A DNA stretch of 7,436 nucleotides from CAYSRC01 sp964433495 (GCA_964433495.1 CAYSRC010000066.1:1-7436), one strand, 5' to 3'; shown: positions 1 to 6,562, counted from the first letter of the stretch. A program made the numbers and translations. Notes: generated by a model from the letters alone, not told the origin.

Positions 1-344
1 TCCGCGCGCCCTCCCTCGCCGACGCGGGCGGGTTTTTGTCCGCCCTGTTCTCGGGCGGCGGGCAGCCGCTGGACAAGACCCTTCAGTTCTTTATCTGCGA
101 GGGCCTCACCTACAGCAAAAAGCACCTCTATGTCTACTCGATATTCCTCATAGGCGGGCTTATCCTGCTCGCGCTGCTCGAGCGCCGCACCGTTCGCACG
201 GGCTCTCTCAACCCCATGGGCGGCATCGGCGGCAAAAAGCGCTGGCTTGTCTACTGGTTCGCGGGGCTCGGCTGCGCCGCATTTTACATCATGATGCTGA
301 CGCTGAATAACGGCGTCGTCAGCTTTATCTATCAGGGCTATTAA
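1..344 (+). CDS. MBOAT-family O-acyltransferase, C-terminal fragment (5' end outside window)
   Basis: The reading frame is open from base 3, so the TTG at 36 is probably internal and the gene begins upstream of the window. The visible part starts RAPSLADAGGF, matching the 'FFRA-s-x-dA' stretch near the C-terminus of AlgI/DltB-like MBOAT proteins. Two membrane segments follow: around YVYSIFLIGGLILLALLE, and around WLVYWFAGLGCAAFYIMMLTL. The end, SFIYQGY, resembles the aromatic 'FIYFQF'-type terminus common in the family. These enzymes move acyl (often acetyl) groups across the membrane onto envelope polysaccharides or teichoic acids. The catalytic His/Asn region lies upstream and cannot be checked. 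The next gene starts 13 nt after the stop behind a good Shine-Dalgarno site, and its family is the usual MBOAT partner, which supports the call. The acceptor polymer is unknown. Confidence 0.8.
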   Translation, partial: RAPSLADAGGFLSALFSGGGQPLDKTLQFFICEGLTYSKKHLYVYSIFLIGGLILLALLERRTVRTGSLNPMGGIGGKKRWLVYWFAGLGCAAFYIMMLTLNNGVVSFIYQGY

Positions 345-357
345 GGGGGCGACAGGA

Positions 358-1377
358 ATGAAAAAGCTCATAAGAAAGCTGCTTCTCTTTCTGCTGCCGT
401 TCGCCGCGGCGTTCGCGCTGTTCCTCGCCTTTGACGCCTACAATTACTTCGGGATGGGCAGCCATATGACCTATCTCTCAAAACCCCTCTCGACCATGCG
501 GGAGCTTGTGCGCGACAAAAGTGAGAACATCATCCTCGGCGACTCGCACATGGCGAACTGCAACGTCGACTATATCGAGGAGCTGTCGGGCGAGCACTAC
601 ACCATGCTCGCCTACGGCGGGGCGACGCTGTCCGAGAACATCGATGAGTTTTGGTATGCGGTGGAGCACACCGAGCTAAAGAAGGTCGTCTTCGGGGTCG
701 AGTTTTACAACATGAACCCCGACCACTATGTCGACCGATTCACCTCGGTGATTGAAAAGGTCGAACACCCGCTCACCTTTTTGAGCGGCTATACCTATTG
801 GATCGAGGCGATCGAAAACATGTTCGCGACGGTGCAGAACGCGGCGGCCGACCTCACGGGGATCCACGCGCTGCGGGTGGCGGTCGAGGATCCGTCGTCG
901 CTCGAGTTCGACCCCGTGCCGATGCAGGACCGCAACCCCTACACCGGCGCGCGGGTGGATTTAGAGGACTACAGTATGCTGATCTATCAGCAGTGCGAAA
1001 ACTACTCCGCGCCGACGGGGCCGCTTGAGGAGCTCGGGAAGATCATCGACTACTGCGACGGGCACGGCATTGAGATCGTCTTCGTGATGCCGCCCGCCAA
1101 CTCGGAGATCTGGAACAGGGTCATCTATCCCCTCGGCATCGACGGGTACATCGAGATGTACAAGGACTATTTAAAGTCGCGTGCGACGGTGTACGACTTT
1201 GAGTTTTACAACGATTTTGCAAGGGACGACAGCAACTTTCTCGACGGGATGCACATGGTGCGCAGCGGCAAGATGTGGCTGACCGAGGTCGTCTTCGGCG
1301 GCGAGGAGTCCCCCTACTGCATCAAGACGACCAAAGAGCAGTACCTCGCCGAGCGGGACGCACAGCCCGCCGGATAG
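358..1377 (+). CDS. SGNH-hydrolase-like membrane-anchored protein, MBOAT partner
   Basis: This is a 339-residue protein. Basic residues followed by a hydrophobic stretch (about residues 3-25) form an uncleaved anchor or signal peptide, placing the rest outside the membrane. SGNH-type motifs appear in order: GDSH at 61-64 (nucleophile Ser63), YGGAT at 86-90, FGVEFYN at 112-118 (Gly113 and Asn118 in the block II/III oxyanion positions), VMPP at 243-246, and DGMH at 296-299 (Asp296 and His299 completing the triad). This is the layout of DltD/AlgX/PatB-like partners that complete or assist MBOAT O-acylation. The ATG at 358 follows AGGGGGCGACAGGA at 344-357, which contains an AGGGGG-type ribosome site. 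The gene is very probably co-transcribed with the upstream MBOAT gene, and a terminator follows at 1409. The substrate is inferred only from context. A free esterase role is possible but less likely. Confidence 0.8.
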   Translation: MKKLIRKLLLFLLPFAAAFALFLAFDAYNYFGMGSHMTYLSKPLSTMRELVRDKSENIILGDSHMANCNVDYIEELSGEHYTMLAYGGATLSENIDEFWYAVEHTELKKVVFGVEFYNMNPDHYVDRFTSVIEKVEHPLTFLSGYTYWIEAIENMFATVQNAAADLTGIHALRVAVEDPSSLEFDPVPMQDRNPYTGARVDLEDYSMLIYQQCENYSAPTGPLEELGKIIDYCDGHGIEIVFVMPPANSEIWNRVIYPLGIDGYIEMYKDYLKSRATVYDFEFYNDFARDDSNFLDGMHMVRSGKMWLTEVVFGGEESPYCIKTTKEQYLAERDAQPAG

Positions 1378-1408
1378 AGGCCGTCGGCGCGGGCGCCGCG
1401 GGGACGGT

Positions 1409-1438
1409 GTCGGGGCTTGAGTGCCCCGGCAGATTTTT
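1409..1438 (+). terminator. Rho-independent terminator of the MBOAT/SGNH unit
   Basis: Arms GTCGGGGC (1409-1416) and GCCCCGGC (1423-1430) form an 8-bp stem with one G-U pair and loop TTGAGT, followed by AGATTTTT. It lies 32 nt after the SGNH stop codon. Confidence 0.75.
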
Positions 1439-1453
1439 CGCAAAGCCCGGCCG

Positions 1454-1506
1454 CGCGGTCTCTTCGCCGCACTCGTCCCCGGGTGCGCCCTGCCCGGAGG
1501 ACCGCG
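1454..1506 (+). other. Structured intergenic segment between terminator and cdaR
   Basis: An outer 7-bp stem pairs CGCGGTC (1454-1460) with GACCGCG (1500-1506). Inside it is a 5-bp stem, CGCAC (1468-1472) with GTGCG (1483-1487). No T-tract follows closely enough for a standard terminator. It could be a back-up terminator element or repeat remnant. No known RNA family is recognised, and GC-rich sequence forms such stems readily by chance. Confidence 0.3.
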
Positions 1507-1567
1507 TCTGTCTTTGACTTAACCGAACGGTATAACAGGACGTCTCGCCGATAAGGGGGCGTTACGC

Positions 1568-1605
1568 CTGCTTTTTCGACGGCAATATGATTTGCCGCAA
1601 AGCAG
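1568..1605. promoter_or_regulatory. Long interrupted palindrome upstream of cdaR, candidate operator/promoter
   Basis: Outer arms CTGCTTT (1568-1574) and AAAGCAG (1599-1605) enclose inner arms CGGCAA (1580-1585) and TTGCCG (1592-1597), giving 13 paired positions. The six central bases, TATGAT (1586-1591), match a -10 box at five of six positions, but no good -35 box is present, as is common at activator-dependent promoters. The site lies 50-87 nt before the cdaR start. This fits an autoregulatory operator over a weak promoter, or an RNA hairpin in the leader. The sequence does not decide between them. Confidence 0.45.
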
Positions 1606-1654
1606 TTTAAAAACGGGGCTTTGTCCCTGTTGAACAGAGTGAGGTGCTGCGCTT

Positions 1655-2815
1655 ATGCCGCTGTCGCGGACCGTCGCGACCATGATCATCAGGGAGCTTG
1701 ACGCCGTCATCCCGTCCAAGATAAACATCATGGACAAAAACGGCGTGATTATCGCGTCGAGCGACCCCGGGCGCATAGGCAGCCTGCACGGGGGCGCAAA
1801 GCGGATCATCGACATGGGGCTCGACGAGCTGGTCGTGCGGTATGACGGCGAGTACGGCGGTTCGCTCCGCGGGGTCAACTACCCCATCATCTTTAGGGAC
1901 GAGATCGAGGGCGTGCTGGGCATAACGGGCGAATACAACGAGGTCAAGCACACCGCGCGCATCATCAAGCGCATGACCGAGCTGCTCATGATGGACGCCT
2001 ACCGCAACGCGCAGCGGCGTCTCGGCGAGGCGGTGAGAAACCGCTATATCACCGAGTGGCTGGAGGCGCAGCCCTTTGAGGTAGATGACGCCTTTATCGG
2101 GCGCGGGCTCGAGCTCGGCATCGACATCACCCCGCCGCGCAGGATATTCGTCGTCAAAACGCTGCGCGAGGGCCCCGACGAGCTCGCCGACGCGAGCCGC
2201 TCGGAGCGGGCGCTCGACTATGTGAAAACGAGACTCGAGACGCTCGGGAGCGCGAGCCTCTATCTTGAGCAGGGCGAGACGCTCGTCTGCCTTGTCCCGA
2301 TGACCGACGACGACCGGCTCGCTGTGTTTGCGGGAGAGCTTGTGGACGGCCTTGCGCGCCGCCTCGGGATAAGGATACTCATCGGCATCGATGAGCCCGC
2401 GGGGGACTATCGCTTTGCGGGCAAAAGCTATCGCAGGGCGCTGCGTGCGCTGAGCGTCTATGACGCGGGGTTCGGCAGCCCCGTGCGGATGTACCGCGAC
2501 CTCAGCATCGAGCTCTTTTCGGGCAGCCTCAGCGAGGCGGTAAAGCGCGAGTTTGTCGCGAAGATCTTTCACGGCTTTTCCGAGCGGGAGACGGCGGATG
2601 CCGTGCGCCTGCTCGAGATATTCTATCACTTTGACGGCTCGCTCACCCTCGCCGCCGAGGCGCTGTTTATCCACAAGAACACCCTGCAATACCGCCTCAG
2701 GCGGATAAGCGAGCGCACGGGCTATGATCCGCGAAGCCTCGGCAGCGCGGGCCTGTTCGGCATCGCGATGGCCTTTTATCGCGAGCTGCGCAGTCTCGCC
2801 CCCGGCGCGGATTGA
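1655..2815 (+). CDS. cdaR: CdaR/SdaR-family sugar-diacid transcriptional regulator
   Basis: At 386 residues this matches the length of E. coli CdaR (385). Residues 1-130 form the diacid-recognition domain, with INIMDKNGVIIASSDPGRIG at 23-42, LHGGAKRII at 44-52, GVNYPI at 73-78 and GVLGITGE at 86-93, all close to known CdaR sequence. The middle (about 145-300) is the divergent GGDEF-like/PucR region. The C-terminus has the PucR-type helix-turn-helix, centred on ALFIHKNTLQYRLRRISERT (336-355). Members bind DNA and usually activate uptake and catabolism genes for glycerate, glucarate or galactarate. The ATG at 1655 is preceded by GAGGTG (1641-1646), and an in-frame TGA at 1640-1642 rules out an earlier start. 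The gene stands alone, with terminators on both sides, immediately upstream of sodium-pump decarboxylase genes, which are plausible targets. The real ligand is unknown; family assignment is firm, the exact orthologue is not. Confidence 0.9.
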   Translation: MPLSRTVATMIIRELDAVIPSKINIMDKNGVIIASSDPGRIGSLHGGAKRIIDMGLDELVVRYDGEYGGSLRGVNYPIIFRDEIEGVLGITGEYNEVKHTARIIKRMTELLMMDAYRNAQRRLGEAVRNRYITEWLEAQPFEVDDAFIGRGLELGIDITPPRRIFVVKTLREGPDELADASRSERALDYVKTRLETLGSASLYLEQGETLVCLVPMTDDDRLAVFAGELVDGLARRLGIRILIGIDEPAGDYRFAGKSYRRALRALSVYDAGFGSPVRMYRDLSIELFSGSLSEAVKREFVAKIFHGFSERETADAVRLLEIFYHFDGSLTLAAEALFIHKNTLQYRLRRISERTGYDPRSLGSAGLFGIAMAFYRELRSLAPGAD

Positions 2816-2851
2816 GACGCGAGACGGCGCGAAGCGCGCAGAGCACGGGCG

Positions 2852-2897
2852 GCCCCTTTGCCGCGCAGTTCGACCGCGCGGCAAAGGGGCTTTGGTT
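2852..2897 (+). terminator. Strong hairpin terminator after cdaR
   Basis: A perfect 15-bp stem pairs GCCCCTTTGCCGCGC (2852-2866) with GCGCGGCAAAGGGGC (2876-2890) around a 9-nt loop, followed by TTTGGTT. It begins 37 nt after the cdaR stop. The T-tract is short, but the stem is very stable. Confidence 0.8.
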
Positions 2898-2954
2898 CTC
2901 AGCAGGCCCTAAAGCTTGTAGATGTCTCCGGGTTCGGGTTCTTAAGCCCCGCCT

Positions 2955-3088
2955 GTGTAAGGGGAGGTGTCGGGCTCTGCCCGACGGAGGGGTTGTCAAA
3001 GGTCTGCTCGGAGATCGAACTCGCCTGCAACTTTTGTCCGCCGCTCACAATCCCCCCGCCGCCTTGCGGCCCTCCCCCTTTTGCACAC
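2955..3088. repeat. Small non-coding inverted-repeat element (MITE-like)
   Basis: The left end reads GTGTAAGGGGAGG (2955-2967), hairpin GTCGGGC-TCT-GCCCGAC (2969-2985), then GGAGGGGTTGT (2986-2996). The right end, read on the minus strand, repeats the order: GTGTGCAAAAGGGGGAGG (3088-3071), hairpin GCCGC-AAG-GCGGC (3070-3058), then GGGGGGATTGT (3057-3047). The two ends face each other across about 50 bp. The hairpin stems differ in sequence but keep pairing, so structure seems conserved. There is no coding capacity. It looks like a short mobile or intergenic repeat. The rest of the gene-free stretch 2898-3234 (2898-2954 and 3089-3234) is GC-rich, and I see no gene or clear signal in it. Confidence 0.6.
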
Positions 3089-3234
3089 GCCTCGCATATT
3101 CCCGTGAGTCGCCGATCCCCCGCAGGCGTTGCCCCCGGCGGCGTTTTTCGGCGGGCCGCCCGCACGCTCCCCGCGCCCGCCTTAGGGACACCGCGGCCCC
3201 GCGCAATTTTGGCGCCGGGAAAGCGCCCGAACGG

Positions 3235-3264
3235 TTGACTTTGCCGGGTATAATTTGGTATCAT
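3235..3264 (+). promoter_or_regulatory. SigA-type promoter of the sodium-pump genes
   Basis: A TTGACT -35 box (3235-3240), an 18-nt spacer and a TATCAT -10 box (3259-3264) preceded by TGG make an extended -10 promoter. A second TATAAT at 3249-3254 lies only 8 nt from the -35, too close to use it. The dyad ATCAT-TTAT-ATGAT (3260-3273) overlaps the -10 and start region and could be an operator. The nonamer ATATGATTT (3267-3275) also occurs in the centre of the palindrome before cdaR (1585-1593). Transcription would start near 3271, leaving a leader of about 160 nt. Confidence 0.7.
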
Positions 3265-3287
3265 TTATATGATTTCGATTGTGCTAC

Positions 3288-3403
3288 GGCAGCGGCGTTT
3301 GCGCGCTGCCCCGGCGCGGTTGCTTTTGCTCGGGCGGCTTGGCCCCCGCTTGGGAGATAAAGCCGCAAAACATATGACGATAAGGGCTCAAGGGCGCCCT
3401 TAT
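3288..3403 (+). promoter_or_regulatory. Structured 5' leader of the sodium-pump operon
   Basis: The first stem pairs GGCAGCG (3288-3294) with CGCTGCC (3304-3310). The second pairs ATAAGGGC (3380-3387) with GCCCTTAT (3396-3403), a perfect 8-bp hairpin ending 26 nt before the ATG at 3430. Neither is followed by a T-tract, so neither is a plain terminator. The leader is long for a Firmicute operon and may control translation or mRNA stability. No known riboswitch class is recognised. Confidence 0.4.
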
Positions 3404-3414
3404 TCACAAACAGA

Positions 3415-3421
3415 AAGTGAG
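3415..3421 (+). promoter_or_regulatory. Ribosome binding site choosing the ATG at 3430
   Basis: AAGTGAG (3415-3421) lies 8 nt before the ATG at 3430. The in-frame GTG at 3421 overlaps this site, and the ATG at 3439 is too far away, so 3430 is the preferred start. The match to a consensus Shine-Dalgarno is moderate. Confidence 0.5.
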
Positions 3422-3429
3422 TGATTTTA

Positions 3430-3813
3430 ATGCCTGTGATGTTCCTGTCAGCCGACCTCGGCAATCAGCGCGACCCTGAGCTCTACCCGCCGTTCGGCAA
3501 CGTGCTCATGACCTGTGCCGTCGGCATTGTGATCGTGTTCGCCGTCCTCGCGATAATCTACCTCGTCATGATAGCCATGTCGAGGGCTCTCGCGAACAAG
3601 GGGGATCGGACGATCGTCACCTGCCCGTTCGACTGCACCGTCGGGTCGCTCGTGGCGGGGCCGCGCGCCAATGAGGACGACGTGGTCGCAACCGTCGTCT
3701 CGGACGGCGGCGAGGAGCGGGAGATCCTGGCCCCGCAGTCGGGCTTCATCACCTTCAAGGTCCAAAAGGGCGACAGGGTCAAAAAGGGCGCGCAGCTCTT
3801 TATCATTAAGTGA
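3430..3813 (+). CDS. OadG-like gamma subunit fused to a biotinyl/lipoyl-type barrel lacking the carrier lysine
   Basis: This is a 127-residue protein. A short polar head is followed by one membrane segment (about residues 24-50, GNVLMTCAVGIVIVFAVLAI onward), as in OadG/MmdD-type gamma subunits that anchor sodium-pump decarboxylases. Residues 62-127 read as a biotinyl/lipoyl fold: CPFDCTVGSL (65-74), the hairpin region, then ILAPQSGFI (99-107) and VQKGDRVKKGAQLFII (111-126). Where true carriers have a Met-Lys-Met turn before 'EIxAP', this one has SDGGEEREI (91-99). Gly94 sits at the lysine position and no lysine lies within the turn, so it should not be biotinylated or lipoylated. The stop lies 14 nt before the beta-subunit gene, implying one operon. 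A structural barrel that links beta and alpha subunits is one possible role, but this is inference. Family placement is good; function is uncertain. Confidence 0.7.
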   Translation: MPVMFLSADLGNQRDPELYPPFGNVLMTCAVGIVIVFAVLAIIYLVMIAMSRALANKGDRTIVTCPFDCTVGSLVAGPRANEDDVVATVVSDGGEEREILAPQSGFITFKVQKGDRVKKGAQLFIIK

Positions 3814-3827
3814 GGGGGCGGTAGACG

Positions 3828-5012
3828 ATGTTAGATTCACTGCTTAACTTTTGGAACAGCACCGGCATCGCGATGATCATCCAAAATCTCGACTGGAGAT
3901 CGCTCGTGATGTACGCGATCGTCATCGTGCTGTTCTATCTCGCGATAGTCAAAAAATTCGAGCCGCTGCTGCTGCTTCCCATCGCGTTCGGCATGCTGCT
4001 CACCAACCTGCCCGGCGCCGAGCTCATGCACATGGAGTTTTTCAACTCGGGCGACATAAACTTCGGGCAGGTGCTGCACGACGGCGGCTTGCTCGACATC
4101 CTGTATCTCGGCGTCAAGCTCGGTATCTATCCGCCGCTCATCTTTTTGGGCATCGGCGCGATGACCGACTTTTCGCCCCTCATCGCCAACCCCAAGACGA
4201 TATTTCTCGGTGCGGCGGCCCAGCTCGGCATCTTCGTCACCTTTGCCGCCTGCCTCGCGACCGGCGCGTTCAGCGTGCTTGAGGCCGCCGCGATAGGCAT
4301 CATCGGCGGCGCCGACGGCCCCACAGCCATCTATGTCACAAAGTCGCTGGCGCCCCATCTGCTGCCCGCGATCGCGGTCGCGGCCTATTCGTACATGGCG
4401 CTTGTCCCGTTCATCCAGCCCCCCATCATGAAGGCGCTCACCACCAAGAAGGAGCGCGCGATCCGCATGGACAACCTGCGCCCGGTCTCCAAGACCGAGA
4501 AGATCGTCTTCCCGATCGCGGTCACCGCCGTCGTCGCGCTGCTCGTGCCCGACGCTGCCTCGCTTGTCGGCTGCCTGATGCTCGGCAACCTGCTTAAGGA
4601 ATCGGGCGTCGCCGACAGACTCGTCAAGACCGCGTCCAACGAGCTGATGAACATCATCACCATCTTCCTCGGCGTCACGGTCGGCGCGACCGCCACCGCC
4701 GAAAACTTCCTGCGTCCGCAGACGCTGCTCATAATCTTCATGGGCCTTGTCGCGTTCTGCATCGCCACCGCGGGCGGCGTGCTGTTCGGCAAGCTGATGT
4801 GCAAGCTGACAAAGGGCAAGATCAACCCGCTCATCGGCTCGGCGGGCGTCTCGGCGGTGCCGATGGCCGCGCGCGTCTCCAACACCGTCGGTCTCGAGAC
4901 CGACCCCAACAACTACCTGCTGATGCACGCCATGGGACCCAACGTCGCGGGCGTCATCGGTTCGGCCGTTGCGGCAGGCGTGTTCATGTCGATGTTCTCG
5001 CACCTTGTGTAG
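3828..5012 (+). CDS. Sodium ion-translocating decarboxylase beta subunit (OadB/GcdB/MmdB family)
   Basis: This 394-residue, highly hydrophobic integral membrane protein is the part of the sodium-pumping oxaloacetate, glutaconyl-CoA and methylmalonyl-CoA decarboxylases that decarboxylates carboxybiotin and pumps Na+ outward. Family hallmarks are clear: IGIIGGADGPTAI at 156-168, GNLLKESGVADRL at 253-265 and NPLIGSAGVSAVPMAARV at 333-350. With a constant offset of 40, every residue known as important in Klebsiella OadB is present: Asp163 (D203), Tyr189 (Y229), Asn333 (N373), Gly337 (G377), Ser342 (S382), Arg349 (R389) and Asn372 (N412). It should therefore be a working pump. The ATG at 3828 follows AGGGGGCGG in the 14-nt gap after the gamma-like gene. 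No alpha (carboxyltransferase) gene is nearby, so the acid substrate cannot be named. Confidence 0.95.
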   Translation: MLDSLLNFWNSTGIAMIIQNLDWRSLVMYAIVIVLFYLAIVKKFEPLLLLPIAFGMLLTNLPGAELMHMEFFNSGDINFGQVLHDGGLLDILYLGVKLGIYPPLIFLGIGAMTDFSPLIANPKTIFLGAAAQLGIFVTFAACLATGAFSVLEAAAIGIIGGADGPTAIYVTKSLAPHLLPAIAVAAYSYMALVPFIQPPIMKALTTKKERAIRMDNLRPVSKTEKIVFPIAVTAVVALLVPDAASLVGCLMLGNLLKESGVADRLVKTASNELMNIITIFLGVTVGATATAENFLRPQTLLIIFMGLVAFCIATAGGVLFGKLMCKLTKGKINPLIGSAGVSAVPMAARVSNTVGLETDPNNYLLMHAMGPNVAGVIGSAVAAGVFMSMFSHLV

Positions 5013-5040
5013 TAAACTAAGGGTTCACAAAAAAACGCAA

Positions 5041-5077
5041 AAGCAGGGCCGTCGGTTCGGAGCCGGCGGCCCTGCTT
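5041..5077. terminator. Bidirectional terminator between convergent genes
   Basis: AAGCAGGGCCGTCGG (5041-5055) pairs with CCGGCGGCCCTGCTT (5063-5077), a 15-bp stem with one G-U pair and a 7-nt loop. Reading rightward, the tail is weak (CGTTATATTG). Reading leftward, the stem is followed by TTTTGCG and a run of seven T (5035-5029), so it is the better terminator for the minus-strand AI-2E gene, although it also lies just after the beta-subunit stop. Confidence 0.8.
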
Positions 5078-5141
5078 CGTTATATTGCGGTTTTCTGCCG
5101 TAACACCCCGCCCAAAGCGGCGTTTGTTGCTTTTTATCGCC

Positions 5142-6449
5142 TTACTGTTTTTTGTCCCCGTCGGAGGGGCCGCCCTGCCGAAAGCGCGCCTTCAGCCTGC
5201 CGACAGCGGACGACAGCAGCGAGCCCTTGTGTCCGCGCGCGTCGCTCGGCGTCTCGCCCTTCATGACCTCGGCGATGCTCTTTTCGGTGTCGTCGCTGCC
5301 GGCGCTTTTTGCGGCGCGCAGCCTGGCCCGCAGCCTGTCCCACACAAACTCGCGCAAAAGGGTGTAAACGACCGAGGCAACGGGCACGCCCACGAGCATC
5401 CCCGCAATGCCCGCAGCGTTGCCGCCCACCGTGACCGCAGCGAGCACCCAGATCCCCGGCAGACCCACCGCGTTGCCCATGACGCGCGGATAGATGAGAT
5501 TGCCCTCGAGCTGCTGCAGCACGATGATGAACACGAGGTACCAAAACGCCCGTACGGGGTCGTCGATGAGCTGGATGAGCACCCCGGTGACCGCGCTCAA
5601 AAACGCGCCGAAGACGGGGATGAGCGCGAGGGCGGCCGTCAGCGCGGCGACCATCAGCGCGTTCGGGAAGCCGAAGATGCTCATGCCGACAAAGACGAGC
5701 CCGCCGAGGATGAGCGCCTCGGTGCACTGTCCGCCGAAAAACCTCGAGAACGCGCCGAACGACATCGAGCACAGGCGCATGACGGTGTGCGCGGCCTCGG
5801 TGTTCATCACGGCGTACAGCAGCCGCTTTGCCTGCCTTGCGAGCCTTTCCTTGCCCATGAGGACATAGACCGAAAAGATGAGCCCCAGCACCGACGTCGT
5901 GATCGTGCCGATTACCTGCGAGGTCACGCTGAGCGCCGTCGCGACCGACTCGGACACGTTGTTGAGCGAGTCGGTGATGAGCCCCGCCACATCCGTCCAG
6001 TTTATCAGCGGTTTTTCGGCGCTCGTCTTGATGCCGAGCGCGTCGAGGTAGGGCGCCGCCCAGTCGGTGACCGTCTGCGCCCAGCCGGGAAGCTCGCGCG
6101 CGATGAGCTCGATGACGCGGCCGAGCTGGGGGATAATCATGCCGAGCAGCAGTGCGACGAGACCGATCACGAGGCAGAAGCTTATAAAGATCGCGAGGGG
6201 CCGCCGCACCTTTTGCCAGCGCGCGCCGAGGCGGCTGTTGAGGGGCGCAAAGAGGCGGTTTTCGATAAACCCCAGCGGCACGTTGATGATAAACGCCGCG
6301 CAAAAACCCACCGTAAGGGGCTCGAAGACCCTGAGAACCGCCAGCAGCGCGCCCCACACCGTGCCGATGTTGAGCACGAGCGCGGTGAACAGCACCGCAA
6401 AGGCGATGATGAGCATCAGGGTTCTGACGGTATTCTTGTCGAGTTTCAA
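5142..6449 (-). CDS. AI-2E family transporter (PF01594-type permease)
   Basis: This is a 435-residue membrane protein. Hydrophobic pairs at about 10-28, 30-57 and 82-106 are followed by a less hydrophobic extracytoplasmic stretch (about 110-170), then further segments at 180-197, 243-290, 300-318 and 328-365. The family core is recognisable: FPNALMVAALTAALALIPVFG (261-281), then LQQLEGNLIYPRVMGNAVGL (311-330) and a GMLVGVPVASVVYTLLRE-like stretch (350-367). The last 65 residues are a basic, low-complexity cytoplasmic tail. Members include TqsA-type exporters and sodium/proton antiporters, so the substrate is open despite the family name. The start is TTG at 6449, backed by a strong GGAGGG site 9 nt upstream. 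The gene is convergent with the sodium-pump operon and apparently monocistronic. The long overlapping frame on the same strand (to 6690) is arginine-rich and is a shadow. Confidence 0.9.
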   Translation of the reverse strand: MKLDKNTVRTLMLIIAFAVLFTALVLNIGTVWGALLAVLRVFEPLTVGFCAAFIINVPLGFIENRLFAPLNSRLGARWQKVRRPLAIFISFCLVIGLVALLLGMIIPQLGRVIELIARELPGWAQTVTDWAAPYLDALGIKTSAEKPLINWTDVAGLITDSLNNVSESVATALSVTSQVIGTITTSVLGLIFSVYVLMGKERLARQAKRLLYAVMNTEAAHTVMRLCSMSFGAFSRFFGGQCTEALILGGLVFVGMSIFGFPNALMVAALTAALALIPVFGAFLSAVTGVLIQLIDDPVRAFWYLVFIIVLQQLEGNLIYPRVMGNAVGLPGIWVLAAVTVGGNAAGIAGMLVGVPVASVVYTLLREFVWDRLRARLRAAKSAGSDDTEKSIAEVMKGETPSDARGHKGSLLSSAVGRLKARFRQGGPSDGDKKQ

Positions 6450-6457
6450 TGCGGTGA

Positions 6458-6463
6458 CCCTCC
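6458..6463 (-). promoter_or_regulatory. Shine-Dalgarno site that fixes the TTG start of the AI-2E gene
   Basis: Read on the minus strand, GGAGGG lies just upstream of the TTG at 6449 with a spacing of about 8-9 nt. No ATG or GTG in this frame fits better. Confidence 0.75.
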
Positions 6464-6545
6464 GTTGTGTGCGGGTTGCGTCGGATGAAGGCGGGCCTTT
6501 GTCGGGCGCGTGACCGAAAATACATCATCTGACGCTTTAATATGT

Positions 6546-6562
6546 GTCCCCCGATGGGGGAC
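6546..6562 (-). other. Leader hairpin upstream of the AI-2E gene
   Basis: GTCCCCC (6546-6552), loop GAT, and GGGGGAC (6556-6562) form a perfect 7-bp stem inside the predicted leader of the minus-strand gene. On the minus strand it is followed by ACACATATTAAAG, not a T-tract. It may be regulatory or another intergenic repeat hairpin. Confidence 0.4.

Noticed and set aside
1514..1536. TTGACT and TATAAC as a promoter before cdaR
   Set aside because: The spacing is only 11 nt, far from the usual 16-18, and no alternative -35 lies at the right distance from TATAAC.
1607..2884. A 425-codon open frame antisense to cdaR
   Set aside because: It mirrors cdaR codon structure and has no domain signature. 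cdaR matches its family along its full length.
3105..3157. A terminator ending in GTTTTTC at about 3150
   Set aside because: The only available stem (CGCCG with CGGCG) has 5 bp and a large loop, and there is no gene upstream that needs it.
3249..3254. TATAAT as the -10 box of the pump promoter
   Set aside because: It lies 8 nt from TTGACT and has no -35 at 16-18 nt. TATCAT at 3259, with an 18-nt spacer and a TG extension, fits better.
2812..3360. Open frames across the cdaR-to-pump intergenic region
   Set aside because: They run through the terminator hairpin, the repeat element and the promoter, have no ribosome site, and give low-complexity translations.
5085..6488. A 467-codon open frame on the plus strand opposite the AI-2E gene
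   Set aside because: Charged low-complexity translation, antisense to a well-supported gene, with no recognisable domain.
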